Below are positions 54,085 through 61,887 of a DNA stretch of 64,000 nucleotides, piece by piece. Numbering within the stretch: the first letter of the stretch is position 1; each line of letters begins with the position of its first letter. The DNA is from Methanocaldococcus lauensis (GTDB taxonomy: Archaea > AGJL01 > Methanococci > Methanococcales > Methanocaldococcaceae). The notes under the pieces were generated by a model. It did not search any database, was not told the DNA's origin, and saw only the letters and a list, made by a program, of their open reading frames with translations. The stretch is taken from the NCBI GenBank assembly GCA_902827205.1, contig LR792634.1, positions 682,001-746,000 on the forward strand. Direction: 5' to 3'. A program made the translations under genes and the position numbers.

Positions 54085-54176
54085 AATAATCTTTTGGAAT
54101 TTGTTTTTAGATTATTGTATTTCTATATATTTTAACATATATTTAAAAATTTCTCTGAATATTTGTCTATAAATGT

Positions 54177-54317
54177 CTATGGTTGTCTATGAATAATTAA
54201 ATAGTTCCAAACGGCAAGATTTATTAATTGGGAAGCATATTTTGGAAATTCTGGATTAGGGAGGGAAAGTAAATCTCTAACTTCATCATATTTTAATTTA
54301 GTTTTCCCATCTTGCAT
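54177..54317 (-). pseudogene. N-terminal remnant resembling an MjaI-type restriction endonuclease
   Basis: A 46-codon ORF: MQDGKTKLKYDEVRDLLSLP, then NPEFPKYASQLINLA, followed by unrelated residues that run into the insertion element and a stop. The first 35 residues resemble, from memory, the start of the MjaI family (recognises CTAG), with the LPNPEFPKY stretch. AGGTGACATT is placed correctly before the ATG, nine bases after the aminotransferase stop, so it was once an expressed operon gene. The insertion element seems to have cut it off. The family match is tentative. Confidence 0.5.
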
Positions 54318-54325
54318 AATGTCAC

Positions 54326-55432
54326 CTACTCAATAAATTCCTTTATTCTCTCCATCCCTTCTTTTATTTTTTCATATGAATTTGCGTAAGAAATTCTAAC
54401 ACAATTCTTTCCTTTACTTCCAAAACCTATTCCAGGAGTTAAAGCGACATATTTCTCTTTCAATAATTTGTAAGCAAATTCTCTCCCATCCTCTCCAATG
54501 TTTGGAAAGACATAATAGGCAGCAATTGGATTATTAACTTTCCATCCAAAATAGTTAACATATTTTAAAACCAATTTTCTCCTTCTATTAAATTCTTTTA
54601 TCATATTATTTATTTCTTTTTCAGTTTCTTTTTCAAATGCCTTTAACGCGGCATATTGAGACATTGTTGGAGCTGAGATGAATAAATTTTGCTGTAATTT
54701 TAACACTGCTTCAATAATTTTCTCATTTGATATAACATAACCAATTCTCCATCCAGTCATCGCATAAAGCTTAGAGAATCCATTAACCAATATTGTTTTT
54801 TCTAAATTTTCATCAAACTCAATTGCTGAATAGCATTTTCCTTCATAAACTAAACCGTTGTAGATTTCATCTGAGATAATGTAAGGAATATATTCATAAG
54901 CAAATTCATAAATCTCTTTATCTACAACCTCTCCTAATGGATTGGATGGGGAATTTATGATTATTGCCTTAGTTTTATTAGATATTGCCTTTTCTAAACT
55001 TTCAACTGTAAAATCACAAAATACTGGTTTTCCCCCTAAAAACTTAATAAAATTTTTATAACATGGATATGAGGGATTTTGAATTAAAACTTCATCTCCC
55101 TCATCAATTATTGAAGATAGAGCAAAAAATAAACCTAAAGAACTACCTCCAGTAATGATTATGTTATCTGGATTTATATCTGCTCTATATTTACCTTTAT
55201 ATAAATTTCTAATCTTCTCCCTCAACTCCAAAATCCCTCTACTGTCTGTATAATGAGTAAATCCTTCTTTTAAAGCTTTAATCCCCTCTTCAACTATTGA
55301 CTTTGGAGTATTAAAATCTGGCTCCCCAATCTCTAAATGTATAACTTTTTTTTCACTTTCAAGTTTTTGAGCTAAAGCCAAAATATCCATAACTTCAAAT
55401 GATTCAAAATTTAAAAGTCTTTTTGATAACAT
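54326..55432 (-). CDS. Class I/II PLP-dependent aminotransferase (aspartate aminotransferase-like)
   Basis: A 368-residue fold-type I aminotransferase (AspC/AlaT group). Motifs: IHLEIGEPDFNTP, HYTDSRGILELREKI, IITGGSSLGLFFALSS, IIINSPSNPLGEVVDKE, PYIISDEIYNGLVYEG, NGFSKLYAMTGWRIGYVIS (PLP lysine in SKLYA) and GKNCVRISYANSY. ATG 55432 with GGTGGTGCTT upstream. Its last 18 codons have a diverged double at 52688-52750 beyond the insertion element. Substrate not certain; aspartate is likely by family. Confidence 0.9.
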   Translation of the reverse strand: MLSKRLLNFESFEVMDILALAQKLESEKKVIHLEIGEPDFNTPKSIVEEGIKALKEGFTHYTDSRGILELREKIRNLYKGKYRADINPDNIIITGGSSLGLFFALSSIIDEGDEVLIQNPSYPCYKNFIKFLGGKPVFCDFTVESLEKAISNKTKAIIINSPSNPLGEVVDKEIYEFAYEYIPYIISDEIYNGLVYEGKCYSAIEFDENLEKTILVNGFSKLYAMTGWRIGYVISNEKIIEAVLKLQQNLFISAPTMSQYAALKAFEKETEKEINNMIKEFNRRRKLVLKYVNYFGWKVNNPIAAYYVFPNIGEDGREFAYKLLKEKYVALTPGIGFGSKGKNCVRISYANSYEKIKEGMERIKEFIE

Positions 55433-55505
55433 AAGCACCACCATTATAAATGTTAAAGATAAATAGTTATTAATTATTAATACTAAAAATAATGGATAAA
55501 CAACT

Positions 55506-55582
55506 ATAGGACTTTCGCAATATATTTATTTAATTAAGGTAGTTGGATGCAAATAGACGATTTATTCTTGCGAAAGTCCTAT
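55506..55582. repeat. Palindromic repeat, copy 2
   Basis: ATAGGACTTTCGCAA (55506-55520) and TTGCGAAAGTCCTAT (55568-55582) form a perfect 15-bp inverted repeat around 47 AT-rich bases. Same ends as copy 1 at 51141-51206. It lies upstream of both the aminotransferase and the MinD-like gene, which diverge here. No poly-T follows, so it is not a simple terminator. Confidence 0.8.
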
Positions 55583-55615
55583 ACTAAATCAAATATTTTA
55601 CTATGGTGACATAAA

Positions 55616-56371
55616 ATGATTATTGCTGTTAGTGGAAAAGGTGGTGTAGGAAAGACGGTATTTACAACATTATTAATTAAAGCGTTATCTAAAAAAACAA
55701 ATAGTATCTTAGTTGTAGATGCTGACCCCGACTCAAATTTACCAGAAACCTTAGGTGTTGATGTTGAAAAAACTGTTGGAGATATTAGAGAGGAATTAAA
55801 AAGGTTAATTGAAAAAAATGAAATACCCTCAGGAATGACAAAATTTGATTATTTGAAAAGTAAAATATACGAAATTTTAGTTGAGACAGATAATTATGAT
55901 TTATTGGTTATGGGAAGACCAGAAGGTAGTGGTTGTTATTGTAGTGTAAATAACTGGCTAAGGCAAATAATTGATAATTTATCTAAATATTATGAATTTG
56001 TGATTATAGACACTGAGGCGGGTTTAGAGCATCTTAGTAGAAGAACTACTCAGAATGTAGATGTTATGATTGTTATAACTGACGCATCAAAAAGAGGTTT
56101 AGGAACTGCTAAGAGAATAAAAAAATTGGCAAATGAGTTAGAGGTTAAATTTAAAGATATTTATGTAGTGGCAAATAAGGTTAAGCCAGAGTATGAAAAA
56201 TTAATTGAAGAGTATGCAAAGGAACTTAATTTAAATTTGATTGGAAAACTTCCTTATAACAAAGAAATAGCAGAATATGACTTAAAAGGAATTCCTCTCT
56301 GGAACCTTCCAGAGGATAATGAGGTTTATAAAAAAGTTGAAGAAATTGCTGAGAAAATAATTAAAAAATAA
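55616..56371 (+). CDS. MinD/CooC-type P-loop ATPase
   Basis: A 251-residue cytoplasmic ATPase of the deviant Walker A group: [56 protein letters not shown] and IVITDASKRGLGTAKRIKKLA. The middle contains GRPEGSGCYCSVNNWLR, the CxC found in CooC nickel-insertion ATPases for CO dehydrogenase. A nickel or metallocluster maturation role is likely. GGTGACATAAA precedes the ATG. Confidence 0.85.
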   Translation: MIIAVSGKGGVGKTVFTTLLIKALSKKTNSILVVDADPDSNLPETLGVDVEKTVGDIREELKRLIEKNEIPSGMTKFDYLKSKIYEILVETDNYDLLVMGRPEGSGCYCSVNNWLRQIIDNLSKYYEFVIIDTEAGLEHLSRRTTQNVDVMIVITDASKRGLGTAKRIKKLANELEVKFKDIYVVANKVKPEYEKLIEEYAKELNLNLIGKLPYNKEIAEYDLKGIPLWNLPEDNEVYKKVEEIAEKIIKK

Positions 56372-56384
56372 TTATTTATGAATT

Positions 56385-57380
56385 TTACTCAATCATTGAA
56401 TTTGCTATTTTTATTACTTCATCTTTGCTTAATTTACTCATTATACTTACTCTAACTCCATTATAGGAGAATGTTAATGATGCATATCCGTTATTTTCAT
56501 AGATTGTAGCATTAACTCCATTATTTAATGTAATTTTATTTCCAACATCTATCTGATTACCTATATCTTTCATTTCTATAATATTTAAATCTCCCATATT
56601 TCCATAGATTAAATTAACCATTTCGAACTCTTCTCCATTTATATCTTGTTTTATTAACTTAGCACTTTGTAGTTTAAGATTTGCAGTGTATTTTGGAACT
56701 AATATTTTGAAATTAACCTCTTTTTGAATCTCATCTATATTAGTTGAAGTTAATACTTTTCCAGAACCTATTAACTCAGCCCCTTTTGGAGGTGTAAATA
56801 TAAACTTACTGTCTGGAATATCTACATTAAATTTAACATTTTTATATTCAATAGTCATATCTTTTGATTCTATTTTAAGAGGTTGCCAGTAATTTTCATC
56901 AACATACATTTTTATTTTGTCGTTAGGGTTTTCTTTAGAAATTAACTCTAAAACATAGCACTTTTTATTATCATAAGTTTCTTCTCCTAAGTATTTGACA
57001 TCATATAACTTTAACATATTTTTAATAAATTTCCCGTAATCTGGATTGTATGGATTTTCTTCTCCATTAATTTCTGTTTTCATATATTTGTTGCTCTTCT
57101 TATCATAAATATACATTGTCTTTCCATCTGAAACTATTAACATATCTTTATTTTCCATATAGAATTTATTTGGCTTTTTAAAAGCATAATTATATTCCAC
57201 TGATTTTGTTATTCCATTTACTGTTAGTGTTATCTTCATATTTCCTTCCATAGTATTAATATTATTATACTTTTCTTGCATTTTCTTTGCTATCTCATCT
57301 GCATTCATCTGCTGGGTACATCCTGCAAAGAAAACAGCCACAACTAAAAATAGAGAAAGAAATATGTATTTATATTTCAT
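56385..57380 (-). CDS. LolA-like outer lipoprotein (DUF4367/outer-membrane-sorting type)
   Basis: A 331-residue exported lipoprotein with lipobox VAVFFAGC (Cys near residue 21). The middle half has the LolA/LppX-like beta fold (KMQEKYNNINTMEGNMKITL, YKNVKFNVDIPDSKFIFTPP with a GAEL end); the C-terminal third resembles a DUF4367-type domain. A carrier of lipids or a cell-envelope sensor is possible; the role in archaea is unknown. GGAGGGGTAGG precedes the ATG. Convergent with the MinD-like gene, 13 bases apart. Confidence 0.75.
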   Translation of the reverse strand: MKYKYIFLSLFLVVAVFFAGCTQQMNADEIAKKMQEKYNNINTMEGNMKITLTVNGITKSVEYNYAFKKPNKFYMENKDMLIVSDGKTMYIYDKKSNKYMKTEINGEENPYNPDYGKFIKNMLKLYDVKYLGEETYDNKKCYVLELISKENPNDKIKMYVDENYWQPLKIESKDMTIEYKNVKFNVDIPDSKFIFTPPKGAELIGSGKVLTSTNIDEIQKEVNFKILVPKYTANLKLQSAKLIKQDINGEEFEMVNLIYGNMGDLNIIEMKDIGNQIDVGNKITLNNGVNATIYENNGYASLTFSYNGVRVSIMSKLSKDEVIKIANSMIE

Positions 57381-57462
57381 CCTACCCCTCCAAAGTTTAA
57401 TGAAAATTAATTATACACAAATAAGTATTTAAACATTTCTAAATCTTTAAAGATGTGATAAA

Positions 57463-57888
57463 ATGAATGTAAATGTAATAGTTGAATTTATAAAAAATTA
57501 TGCAGAAAAATACAAATCCAAAAAAATTGCTGAGGTTGGGATTGGGTTTAAATTTGACATTGCAAAAGAGTTAAATAAGTATTTTGATGTAATGGTTACA
57601 GATATTAATAAAAAATCTATTGAAAAAGGCAAATTGTTGGGATTAAACGCTTATGAAGATAATCTATTTAATCCAAATATTGAACTATATAAAAATATTG
57701 ATTTAATATATTCCATAAGACCTCCAAGAGATTTACAGATATATATTTTAAATTTATCAAAAAAAGTTAAAGCCCATTTAATAATAAGACCTCTCTTAAA
57801 TGAGGAAGTTATAGAAGAATTAAAATTAAAATCGTACAAAGGAGAAGTGTTTTACATATACGAAAATAGAAAACAAAGATCCATATAA
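57463..57888 (+). CDS. UPF0146 family protein
   Basis: A 141-residue protein with a shortened SAM-methyltransferase-like Rossmann fold: KKIAEVGIGFKFDIAKELNKYF, VMVTDINKKSIEKGKLLG and NIDLIYSIRPPRDLQIYIL. This is the UPF0146 family (M. jannaschii MJ0688-like). The function is unknown; the fold would suggest a truncated methyltransferase, but the catalytic half is missing in the family. GTGATAAA precedes the ATG. Its stop abuts the convergent L39e gene. Confidence 0.85.
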   Translation: MNVNVIVEFIKNYAEKYKSKKIAEVGIGFKFDIAKELNKYFDVMVTDINKKSIEKGKLLGLNAYEDNLFNPNIELYKNIDLIYSIRPPRDLQIYILNLSKKVKAHLIIRPLLNEEVIEELKLKSYKGEVFYIYENRKQRSI

Positions 57889-57889
57889 A

Positions 57890-58045
57890 TTATGCCTTTA
57901 ATTTAGTTCTTCTCCAGTATCTCATTTTTGGGTGGTATCTTACAGCTCCTCTTGTTTTAACAATAACAAACAATGGAACTCTTCTATTCTGCTTTAAAGC
58001 CTTAGCTAATCTCAACTTTTTTCCTAATGGCTTGTTACTCCCCAT
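57890..58045 (-). CDS. rpl39e: 50S ribosomal protein L39e
   Basis: A 51-residue basic protein that lines the ribosome exit tunnel: [20 protein letters not shown] at the start, WRRTKLKA at the end, with [20 protein letters not shown] between. Length and sequence match archaeal L39e exactly in kind. AGGTGAGAAAA precedes the ATG at 58043-58045. The gene is too short for a 60-residue ORF cut-off. It belongs to the operon with S19e, the PDCD5-like protein and the PP-loop protein. Confidence 0.97.
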   Translation of the reverse strand: MGSNKPLGKKLRLAKALKQNRRVPLFVIVKTRGAVRYHPKMRYWRRTKLKA

Positions 58046-58054
58046 TTTTCTCAC

Positions 58055-58648
58055 CTAAATTTCCTTTTTTAAACCTATAACTCTCGTCTGCTTATGTTCA
58101 GGAAAATATCTTTCAGGATTTTCTCCTCTCTCTTTAAGAATATGTCTAATTTCAGCCTCGTAATCAGAACTCAATTTAGTTCCACTTTTTATCTCTTCCA
58201 ATATGAAAAATTCATTTGCTAAATCTCTTAAGGTTTTATATCCAAAACCCATAAGTGGGGTTATATATTGAATATTTTTCCTCATCTCTAAACTTTGAAC
58301 TTCTGAATAGCTAAGTTTTGGAACTTTATCATCTCTTCTTGTTCCATCTGCTAAAATCTTGTATTCATCAGCCAATGTTTCTAAGACAGTTTTATGAACA
58401 TACTGTATTGCAGGAGAGGGATATTTATATTCAACAACCATATCAGCCGCTTTTTCAACGATTTTTCTATCCAATGTTATAACTTTATGCTTAAATCCCA
58501 AAATCTTAGCTGTCTCTTCAGCTAATTTATAAGAGGGAATAACACCAAAATTTATTGTTATTAAATGAGGATTGTATCCAAGTTTTTTTAATATAACCGC
58601 CGATAGGGAACTATCCTTCCCTCCACTAAATAGAACATAAACATCCAT
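58055..58648 (-). CDS. PP-loop (ExsB-like) ATP pyrophosphatase family protein
   Basis: A 197-residue protein with the N-terminal PP-loop VLFSGGKDSSLSAVIL, adenylating an unknown substrate. Later conserved parts: LADGTRRDDKVPKLSYSEVQSLE, ITPLMGFGYKTLRDLA and an end with RHILKERGENP. The group is related to tRNA thiolation and QueC enzymes, but no family-specific Cys pair is seen. It is nine bases before L39e and six bases after the PDCD5 gene, in the ribosomal operon, so an RNA-related role is possible. Confidence 0.78.
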   Translation of the reverse strand: MDVYVLFSGGKDSSLSAVILKKLGYNPHLITINFGVIPSYKLAEETAKILGFKHKVITLDRKIVEKAADMVVEYKYPSPAIQYVHKTVLETLADEYKILADGTRRDDKVPKLSYSEVQSLEMRKNIQYITPLMGFGYKTLRDLANEFFILEEIKSGTKLSSDYEAEIRHILKERGENPERYFPEHKQTRVIGLKKEI

Positions 58649-58654
58649 ACTGTT

Positions 58655-58984
58655 TCACTTTCTAATGATTTTAATATCTCTCTTCTTCTTAGTCATAGCA
58701 CTTAATTTTTCAAGTAATGCTTTAAATTCTTTATCTTTTAGAGGAATTGGTAATCTTCCAAGTTGAGCCAGTTGAATTAATTGAACTTCTACCATTTCAG
58801 CAAACTCTGGTCTTGCCAATCTTATTCTCTCTAATCTTTCTCTGGCTTCAGGAGTTAGTATTTTTCTTAATAATGCTCTTTTTTGAAGTTCAGCCTCTAA
58901 CAATGCCTCTTCTTGCTGTTGTTGTTCAGCCAATTTTTTTTGTAATTCAAGAAGTTTTTTTCTTTTAATTTCTTCAATATCCAT
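58655..58984 (-). CDS. PDCD5-like DNA/nucleic-acid-binding protein
   Basis: A 109-residue, mostly helical protein. The N-terminal coil is glutamine-rich (KKLAEQQQQEEALLEAELQK), then ILTPEARERLERIRLARPEF and VQLIQLAQLGRLPIPLKDKEF form the conserved three-helix core. Archaeal PDCD5 homologues (MTH1615 group) bind DNA; the role is not settled. Together with S19e upstream and L39e downstream it is a standard archaeal order. Confidence 0.92.
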   Translation of the reverse strand: MDIEEIKRKKLLELQKKLAEQQQQEEALLEAELQKRALLRKILTPEARERLERIRLARPEFAEMVEVQLIQLAQLGRLPIPLKDKEFKALLEKLSAMTKKKRDIKIIRK

Positions 58985-58995
58985 AAAATATCCCC

Positions 58996-59442
58996 TTAGT
59001 ATTTAGCAAGAGCTGGGATTTCTTTAACTATTTCGTCATAAACTTCTTTGGCAATGTTATCCAAGAAACTTCTACCTTTTGAAGTTATTACTCTTCCTTC
59101 TGGTCTCTTTTCAACTAAACCTAATTTTTCTAATTCTTGTAAGGCTTTCCTTATAATATTTCCACTACCCTTATAAAAGTGCTCTGGCTCGTGTCCTCTG
59201 TTCTTTCTTCCACCGTAAGCTGTTCTTAATCTTGAAACTCCAACAGGGCCATATATGTATATTTTTCTTAAAATAGAAGCACATCTAATATACCACCAAT
59301 CATCTTGCTCAGGTCTCCTTTCTCTACTAACTCCCGTTTTAACAAAAGGAACCCACTCTGGAACTTCTATATCCATTTCTTTTAATTTTTCAGCAGTTTT
59401 TTGGATTAATTTATCTGCAGGAACATCATAGACAGTTACCAT
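58996..59442 (-). CDS. rps19e: 30S ribosomal protein S19e
   Basis: A 148-residue protein of the small subunit, archaeal/eukaryal only. Motifs: [60 protein letters not shown] and [35 protein letters not shown] precedes the ATG. First gene of the operon. Confidence 0.97.
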   Translation of the reverse strand: MVTVYDVPADKLIQKTAEKLKEMDIEVPEWVPFVKTGVSRERRPEQDDWWYIRCASILRKIYIYGPVGVSRLRTAYGGRKNRGHEPEHFYKGSGNIIRKALQELEKLGLVEKRPEGRVITSKGRSFLDNIAKEVYDEIVKEIPALAKY

Positions 59443-59622
59443 TTTTACACCTCTTCCAATTAGTTTTTTAGATTTTCTAAATTTTAAATGAATTAAAATT
59501 ATAAAACAAGACTTAGTATTAATTTGGTAAGGTTATATTTATATCTTATTATCCTACTAAATAAAAAACAAAAAAAGAAAGTTAGTGAAACATTGTTAGT
59601 TAATAAAAAACCTATAAAAAAA
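59443..59622. other. Intergenic region, AT-rich
   Basis: The first part of a 499-bp gap between S19e and L37e. It holds promoter-like AT stretches for S19e (TATATTTATATC near 59532-59543) but no ORF or stable hairpin. The tRNA-Cys gene follows at 59623; beyond it, 59698-59941 is also plain AT-rich DNA with a TTTATATATC for the tRNA (minus strand, near 59744). Confidence 0.55.
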
Positions 59623-59697
59623 TGGAGCCGGGGGTGGGATTTGAACCCACGTAAGGCGGATCTGCAGTCCGCTGCCTAGCCCCTAGACTACCCCGGC
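59623..59697 (-). tRNA. tRNA-Cys (GCA)
   Basis: A complete cloverleaf on the minus strand: acceptor GCCGGGG/CCCCGGC, D arm with GGGGCTAGGC, anticodon stem GCGGA/TCCGC with loop CTGCAGA (anticodon GCA), T arm GTGGG-TTCAAAT-CCCAC. The discriminator is U and CCA is encoded (59623-59625). No intron. In this genus Cys-tRNA is often made by the SepRS/SepCysS route; the U discriminator and GCA anticodon are consistent with either. Confidence 0.97.
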
Positions 59698-59941
59698 TCT
59701 TTATATCCTATCAGATACTTTGCATACATTAACTATAAAGAAGTGATATATAAATTTTATGGTTCAGCATTTATATAATTAGATATATAATTAGAAACCA
59801 ATAAATTAAATAAGAGTAATGAAAGTAAAGTTTAAATAGCACAATTTAATATTACATCATTTAATATTTTAATCTTAAAATTTTTATTATTTTTAGATAG
59901 TTGAAAAATAAACACTAGTTAAGATTTTAAGGTGATAAATT

Positions 59942-60127
59942 ATGTCAAAAGGTACTCCATCAATGGGTAAAAGAAACAAAGGTTCATATCACATTAGATG
60001 TAGAAGATGTGGAAGAAGAGCATACCATGTAAGAAAAAAGAGATGTGCTGCATGTGGTTATCCAAATAAAAGAATGAGAAAATACTCATGGCAAAACAAA
60101 AAAGTTAATGGAAGGAGAATTAGATAA
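59942..60127 (+). CDS. rpl37e: 50S ribosomal protein L37e
   Basis: A 61-residue zinc-finger protein: [20 protein letters not shown], two CxxC pairs (CRRCG and CAACG) binding zinc, ending [25 protein letters not shown] precedes the ATG. The aIF2-beta gene follows after 80 bases on the same strand. Confidence 0.97.
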   Translation: MSKGTPSMGKRNKGSYHIRCRRCGRRAYHVRKKRCAACGYPNKRMRKYSWQNKKVNGRRIR

Positions 60128-60207
60128 GAATAATACTTAAAATTACCTAAAAATTAAATTTTATTTTACTATTTTTTAGTTTATTATATTGAGATAGTGG
60201 TGATAAT

Positions 60208-60636
60208 ATGAATCTTGAAAATATCGATTACTACGATTATAAAACGTTATTAAAGAGAGCAAGAAGTCAGATTCCAGATTATGTTTTTCAGAAAGATAGA
60301 TTTGAACTCCCTCCAATTGAAATATTAATAGAAGGAAATAGAACTATAATTAGGAACTTTAGAGAATTATCTAAAGCTGTTAATAGGGATGAGGAGTTTT
60401 TTGCTAAGTATCTTTTAAAGGAAACTGGTAGTGCTGGTAACTTAGAAGGAGGTAGATTAATACTTCAAAGAAAAATCAACCCAGAACTATTGAAATCAAG
60501 AATTAATGATTTTTTAAGGGAATATGTTATTTGTAGAGAGTGCGGTAAGCCAGATACTAAAATTATCAAAGAGGGAAGAGTTCATTTACTTAAATGTATG
60601 GCTTGTGGGGCAATAAGACCAATAAGAATGATTTAA
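60208..60636 (+). CDS. Translation initiation factor aIF2 subunit beta
   Basis: Part of the aIF2 heterotrimer bringing initiator tRNA to the small subunit. The 142-residue protein has an N-terminal helix (LENIDYYDYKTLLKRARSQI), the middle alpha/beta domain with LLKETGSAGNLEGGRLILQ, and the C-terminal zinc ribbon CRECGKPDT...CMACG. GGTGATAAT precedes the ATG. Confidence 0.97.
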   Translation: MNLENIDYYDYKTLLKRARSQIPDYVFQKDRFELPPIEILIEGNRTIIRNFRELSKAVNRDEEFFAKYLLKETGSAGNLEGGRLILQRKINPELLKSRINDFLREYVICRECGKPDTKIIKEGRVHLLKCMACGAIRPIRMI

Positions 60637-60654
60637 CAATTATTTAGTGAAAAT

Positions 60655-61434
60655 ATGAAGGAAAAATTGATAAAGTATTTTAAAAAATATCTGTCTTTAA
60701 ATATTATTAAAAAAGTTTTTATAACATATCTCTTATGTTGGACAGGGTTTTTATTTTCATTTTCAGTGGGAAAATTTTTATTATATTTATCATCTATTTT
60801 AAAAAATAATTATATATTAAAACCAGCCAAAGTTGCGCAAACTATTGGAACAGCTAAATTTACTACTGTTTCTCATACAATATCAAAAACAGTTGGCGTT
60901 AAAAATATGTATTTAGATTACTCTTTTTCTTATATAATTTCTAATTTTACCAGTTGTTTAATTATAATTTTTGCTTTAGCTACTCTTGGATATTTATATA
61001 AAAAAGATTTAGAGAAAGTAAGCTCAATTAAAGAAAGAGAGGAGATAATTAAAAACTACACAAAATATTTATTTATACTGTTTGTATTCACTGTTATAAA
61101 TCCTCTAACTGGATTAATTGGTATAAATCTTAAATATTTAGATTTAATCGTTGTTTTACCTCATGGTTTATTTGAATTTTTAGGATTTGCAATAGCCATA
61201 GTTGTAGGATTAGAAATAGCAAACAAAATTTGTCCAATAGTTAAAAAAAATATATCTTACAAAAAAATTATGGCATTAATTTTATGTTCATTTATTTTTA
61301 TTTTCATTGCTGGAATGTTAGAACCTATAGATTGGGCAATATATTACTATTCACAAATATATAACATTCCATTATTACATGCTATTATAACAATATATAA
61401 ACATCTACTTTTAAGTTTAGTATATATTATTTAG
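60655..61434 (+). CDS. SpoIIM/DUF95-like membrane protein
   Basis: A 259-residue protein with about six hydrophobic helices. The LTGLIGINLKYLDLIVVLPH and GLFEFLGFAIAIVVGLEIAN stretches fit the stage II sporulation protein M family, common in archaea with unknown function. AGTGAAAAT precedes the ATG; 18 bases after aIF2-beta. It might be co-transcribed with it. Confidence 0.75.
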   Translation: MKEKLIKYFKKYLSLNIIKKVFITYLLCWTGFLFSFSVGKFLLYLSSILKNNYILKPAKVAQTIGTAKFTTVSHTISKTVGVKNMYLDYSFSYIISNFTSCLIIIFALATLGYLYKKDLEKVSSIKEREEIIKNYTKYLFILFVFTVINPLTGLIGINLKYLDLIVVLPHGLFEFLGFAIAIVVGLEIANKICPIVKKNISYKKIMALILCSFIFIFIAGMLEPIDWAIYYYSQIYNIPLLHAIITIYKHLLLSLVYII

Positions 61435-61454
61435 TTTTATTTTGAGGTGATAAG

Positions 61455-61862
61455 ATTAAAGTATTGGCTATAGATATTTCTGGAAGACATCACGAAGATG
61501 ATAAATTTTTTAGAGTCTATGCTGGAGTTTTAGTAGAAATTAAGGCAGATAGAATTGTCCATGTTGAAAAAATAGATATTATGGTTAAAGAGAAAGAATC
61601 TCAAAAGTTGAGAGATATTATTAAAGAGGTTAAAGAACTAATTGAAAAAATTGGGAAAGATTTTGACTATATCCTTTGTGAAAAAGGGGAATTCTTTAAT
61701 ATATCTAAGGATATAATATCAACTATTTTAAAAAAAGAAGTTATTCATCCAAAGACACAGGGAGAGTTTGAAGCTATAAATATTGCTCATCATGTATCAT
61801 ATTCAGTTAGAAAGATATTAATAGAAAAACAGAAAATATGTAAAAATAAAAACAATGAATAA
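61455..61862 (+). CDS. DUF2209 protein, probable AUU start
   Basis: About 136 residues, probably starting (M)KVLAIDISGRHHED. It contains VYAGVLVEIKADRIVHVEKIDI, a CEKGEFFNI stretch and a late TQGEFEAINIAHHVSYSVRK. This is the DUF2209 family of methanogens; the start suggests an actin/RNase-H-like fold, inferred only. GAGGTGA ends four bases before ATT 61455, exactly the spacing used for ATG by its neighbours, whereas TTG 61464 is 13 bases away. Confidence 0.75.
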   Translation: MKVLAIDISGRHHEDDKFFRVYAGVLVEIKADRIVHVEKIDIMVKEKESQKLRDIIKEVKELIEKIGKDFDYILCEKGEFFNISKDIISTILKKEVIHPKTQGEFEAINIAHHVSYSVRKILIEKQKICKNKNNE

Positions 61863-61887
61863 CTGTAAATAACTGTTGGTGATTTTG

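Larger units (their letters stand above)
52751..54195 (-). mobile_element. TnpB-only insertion element (IS605/IS1341 type)
   Basis: About 1.44 kb containing tnpB alone, no tnpA. The right end (52759-52849) has an imperfect inverted pair, CCCAACGTGGTC and GACCACATTGGG, and an inner GGAAA/TTTCC hairpin. Both ends carry the word TTGTCTATAAATG in opposite senses (near 52768-52780 and 54163-54175). Boundaries are estimates to within about 15 bases, since this family has no terminal inverted repeats or target duplication. It lies inside a tail duplication of the aminotransferase gene. Confidence 0.75.
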
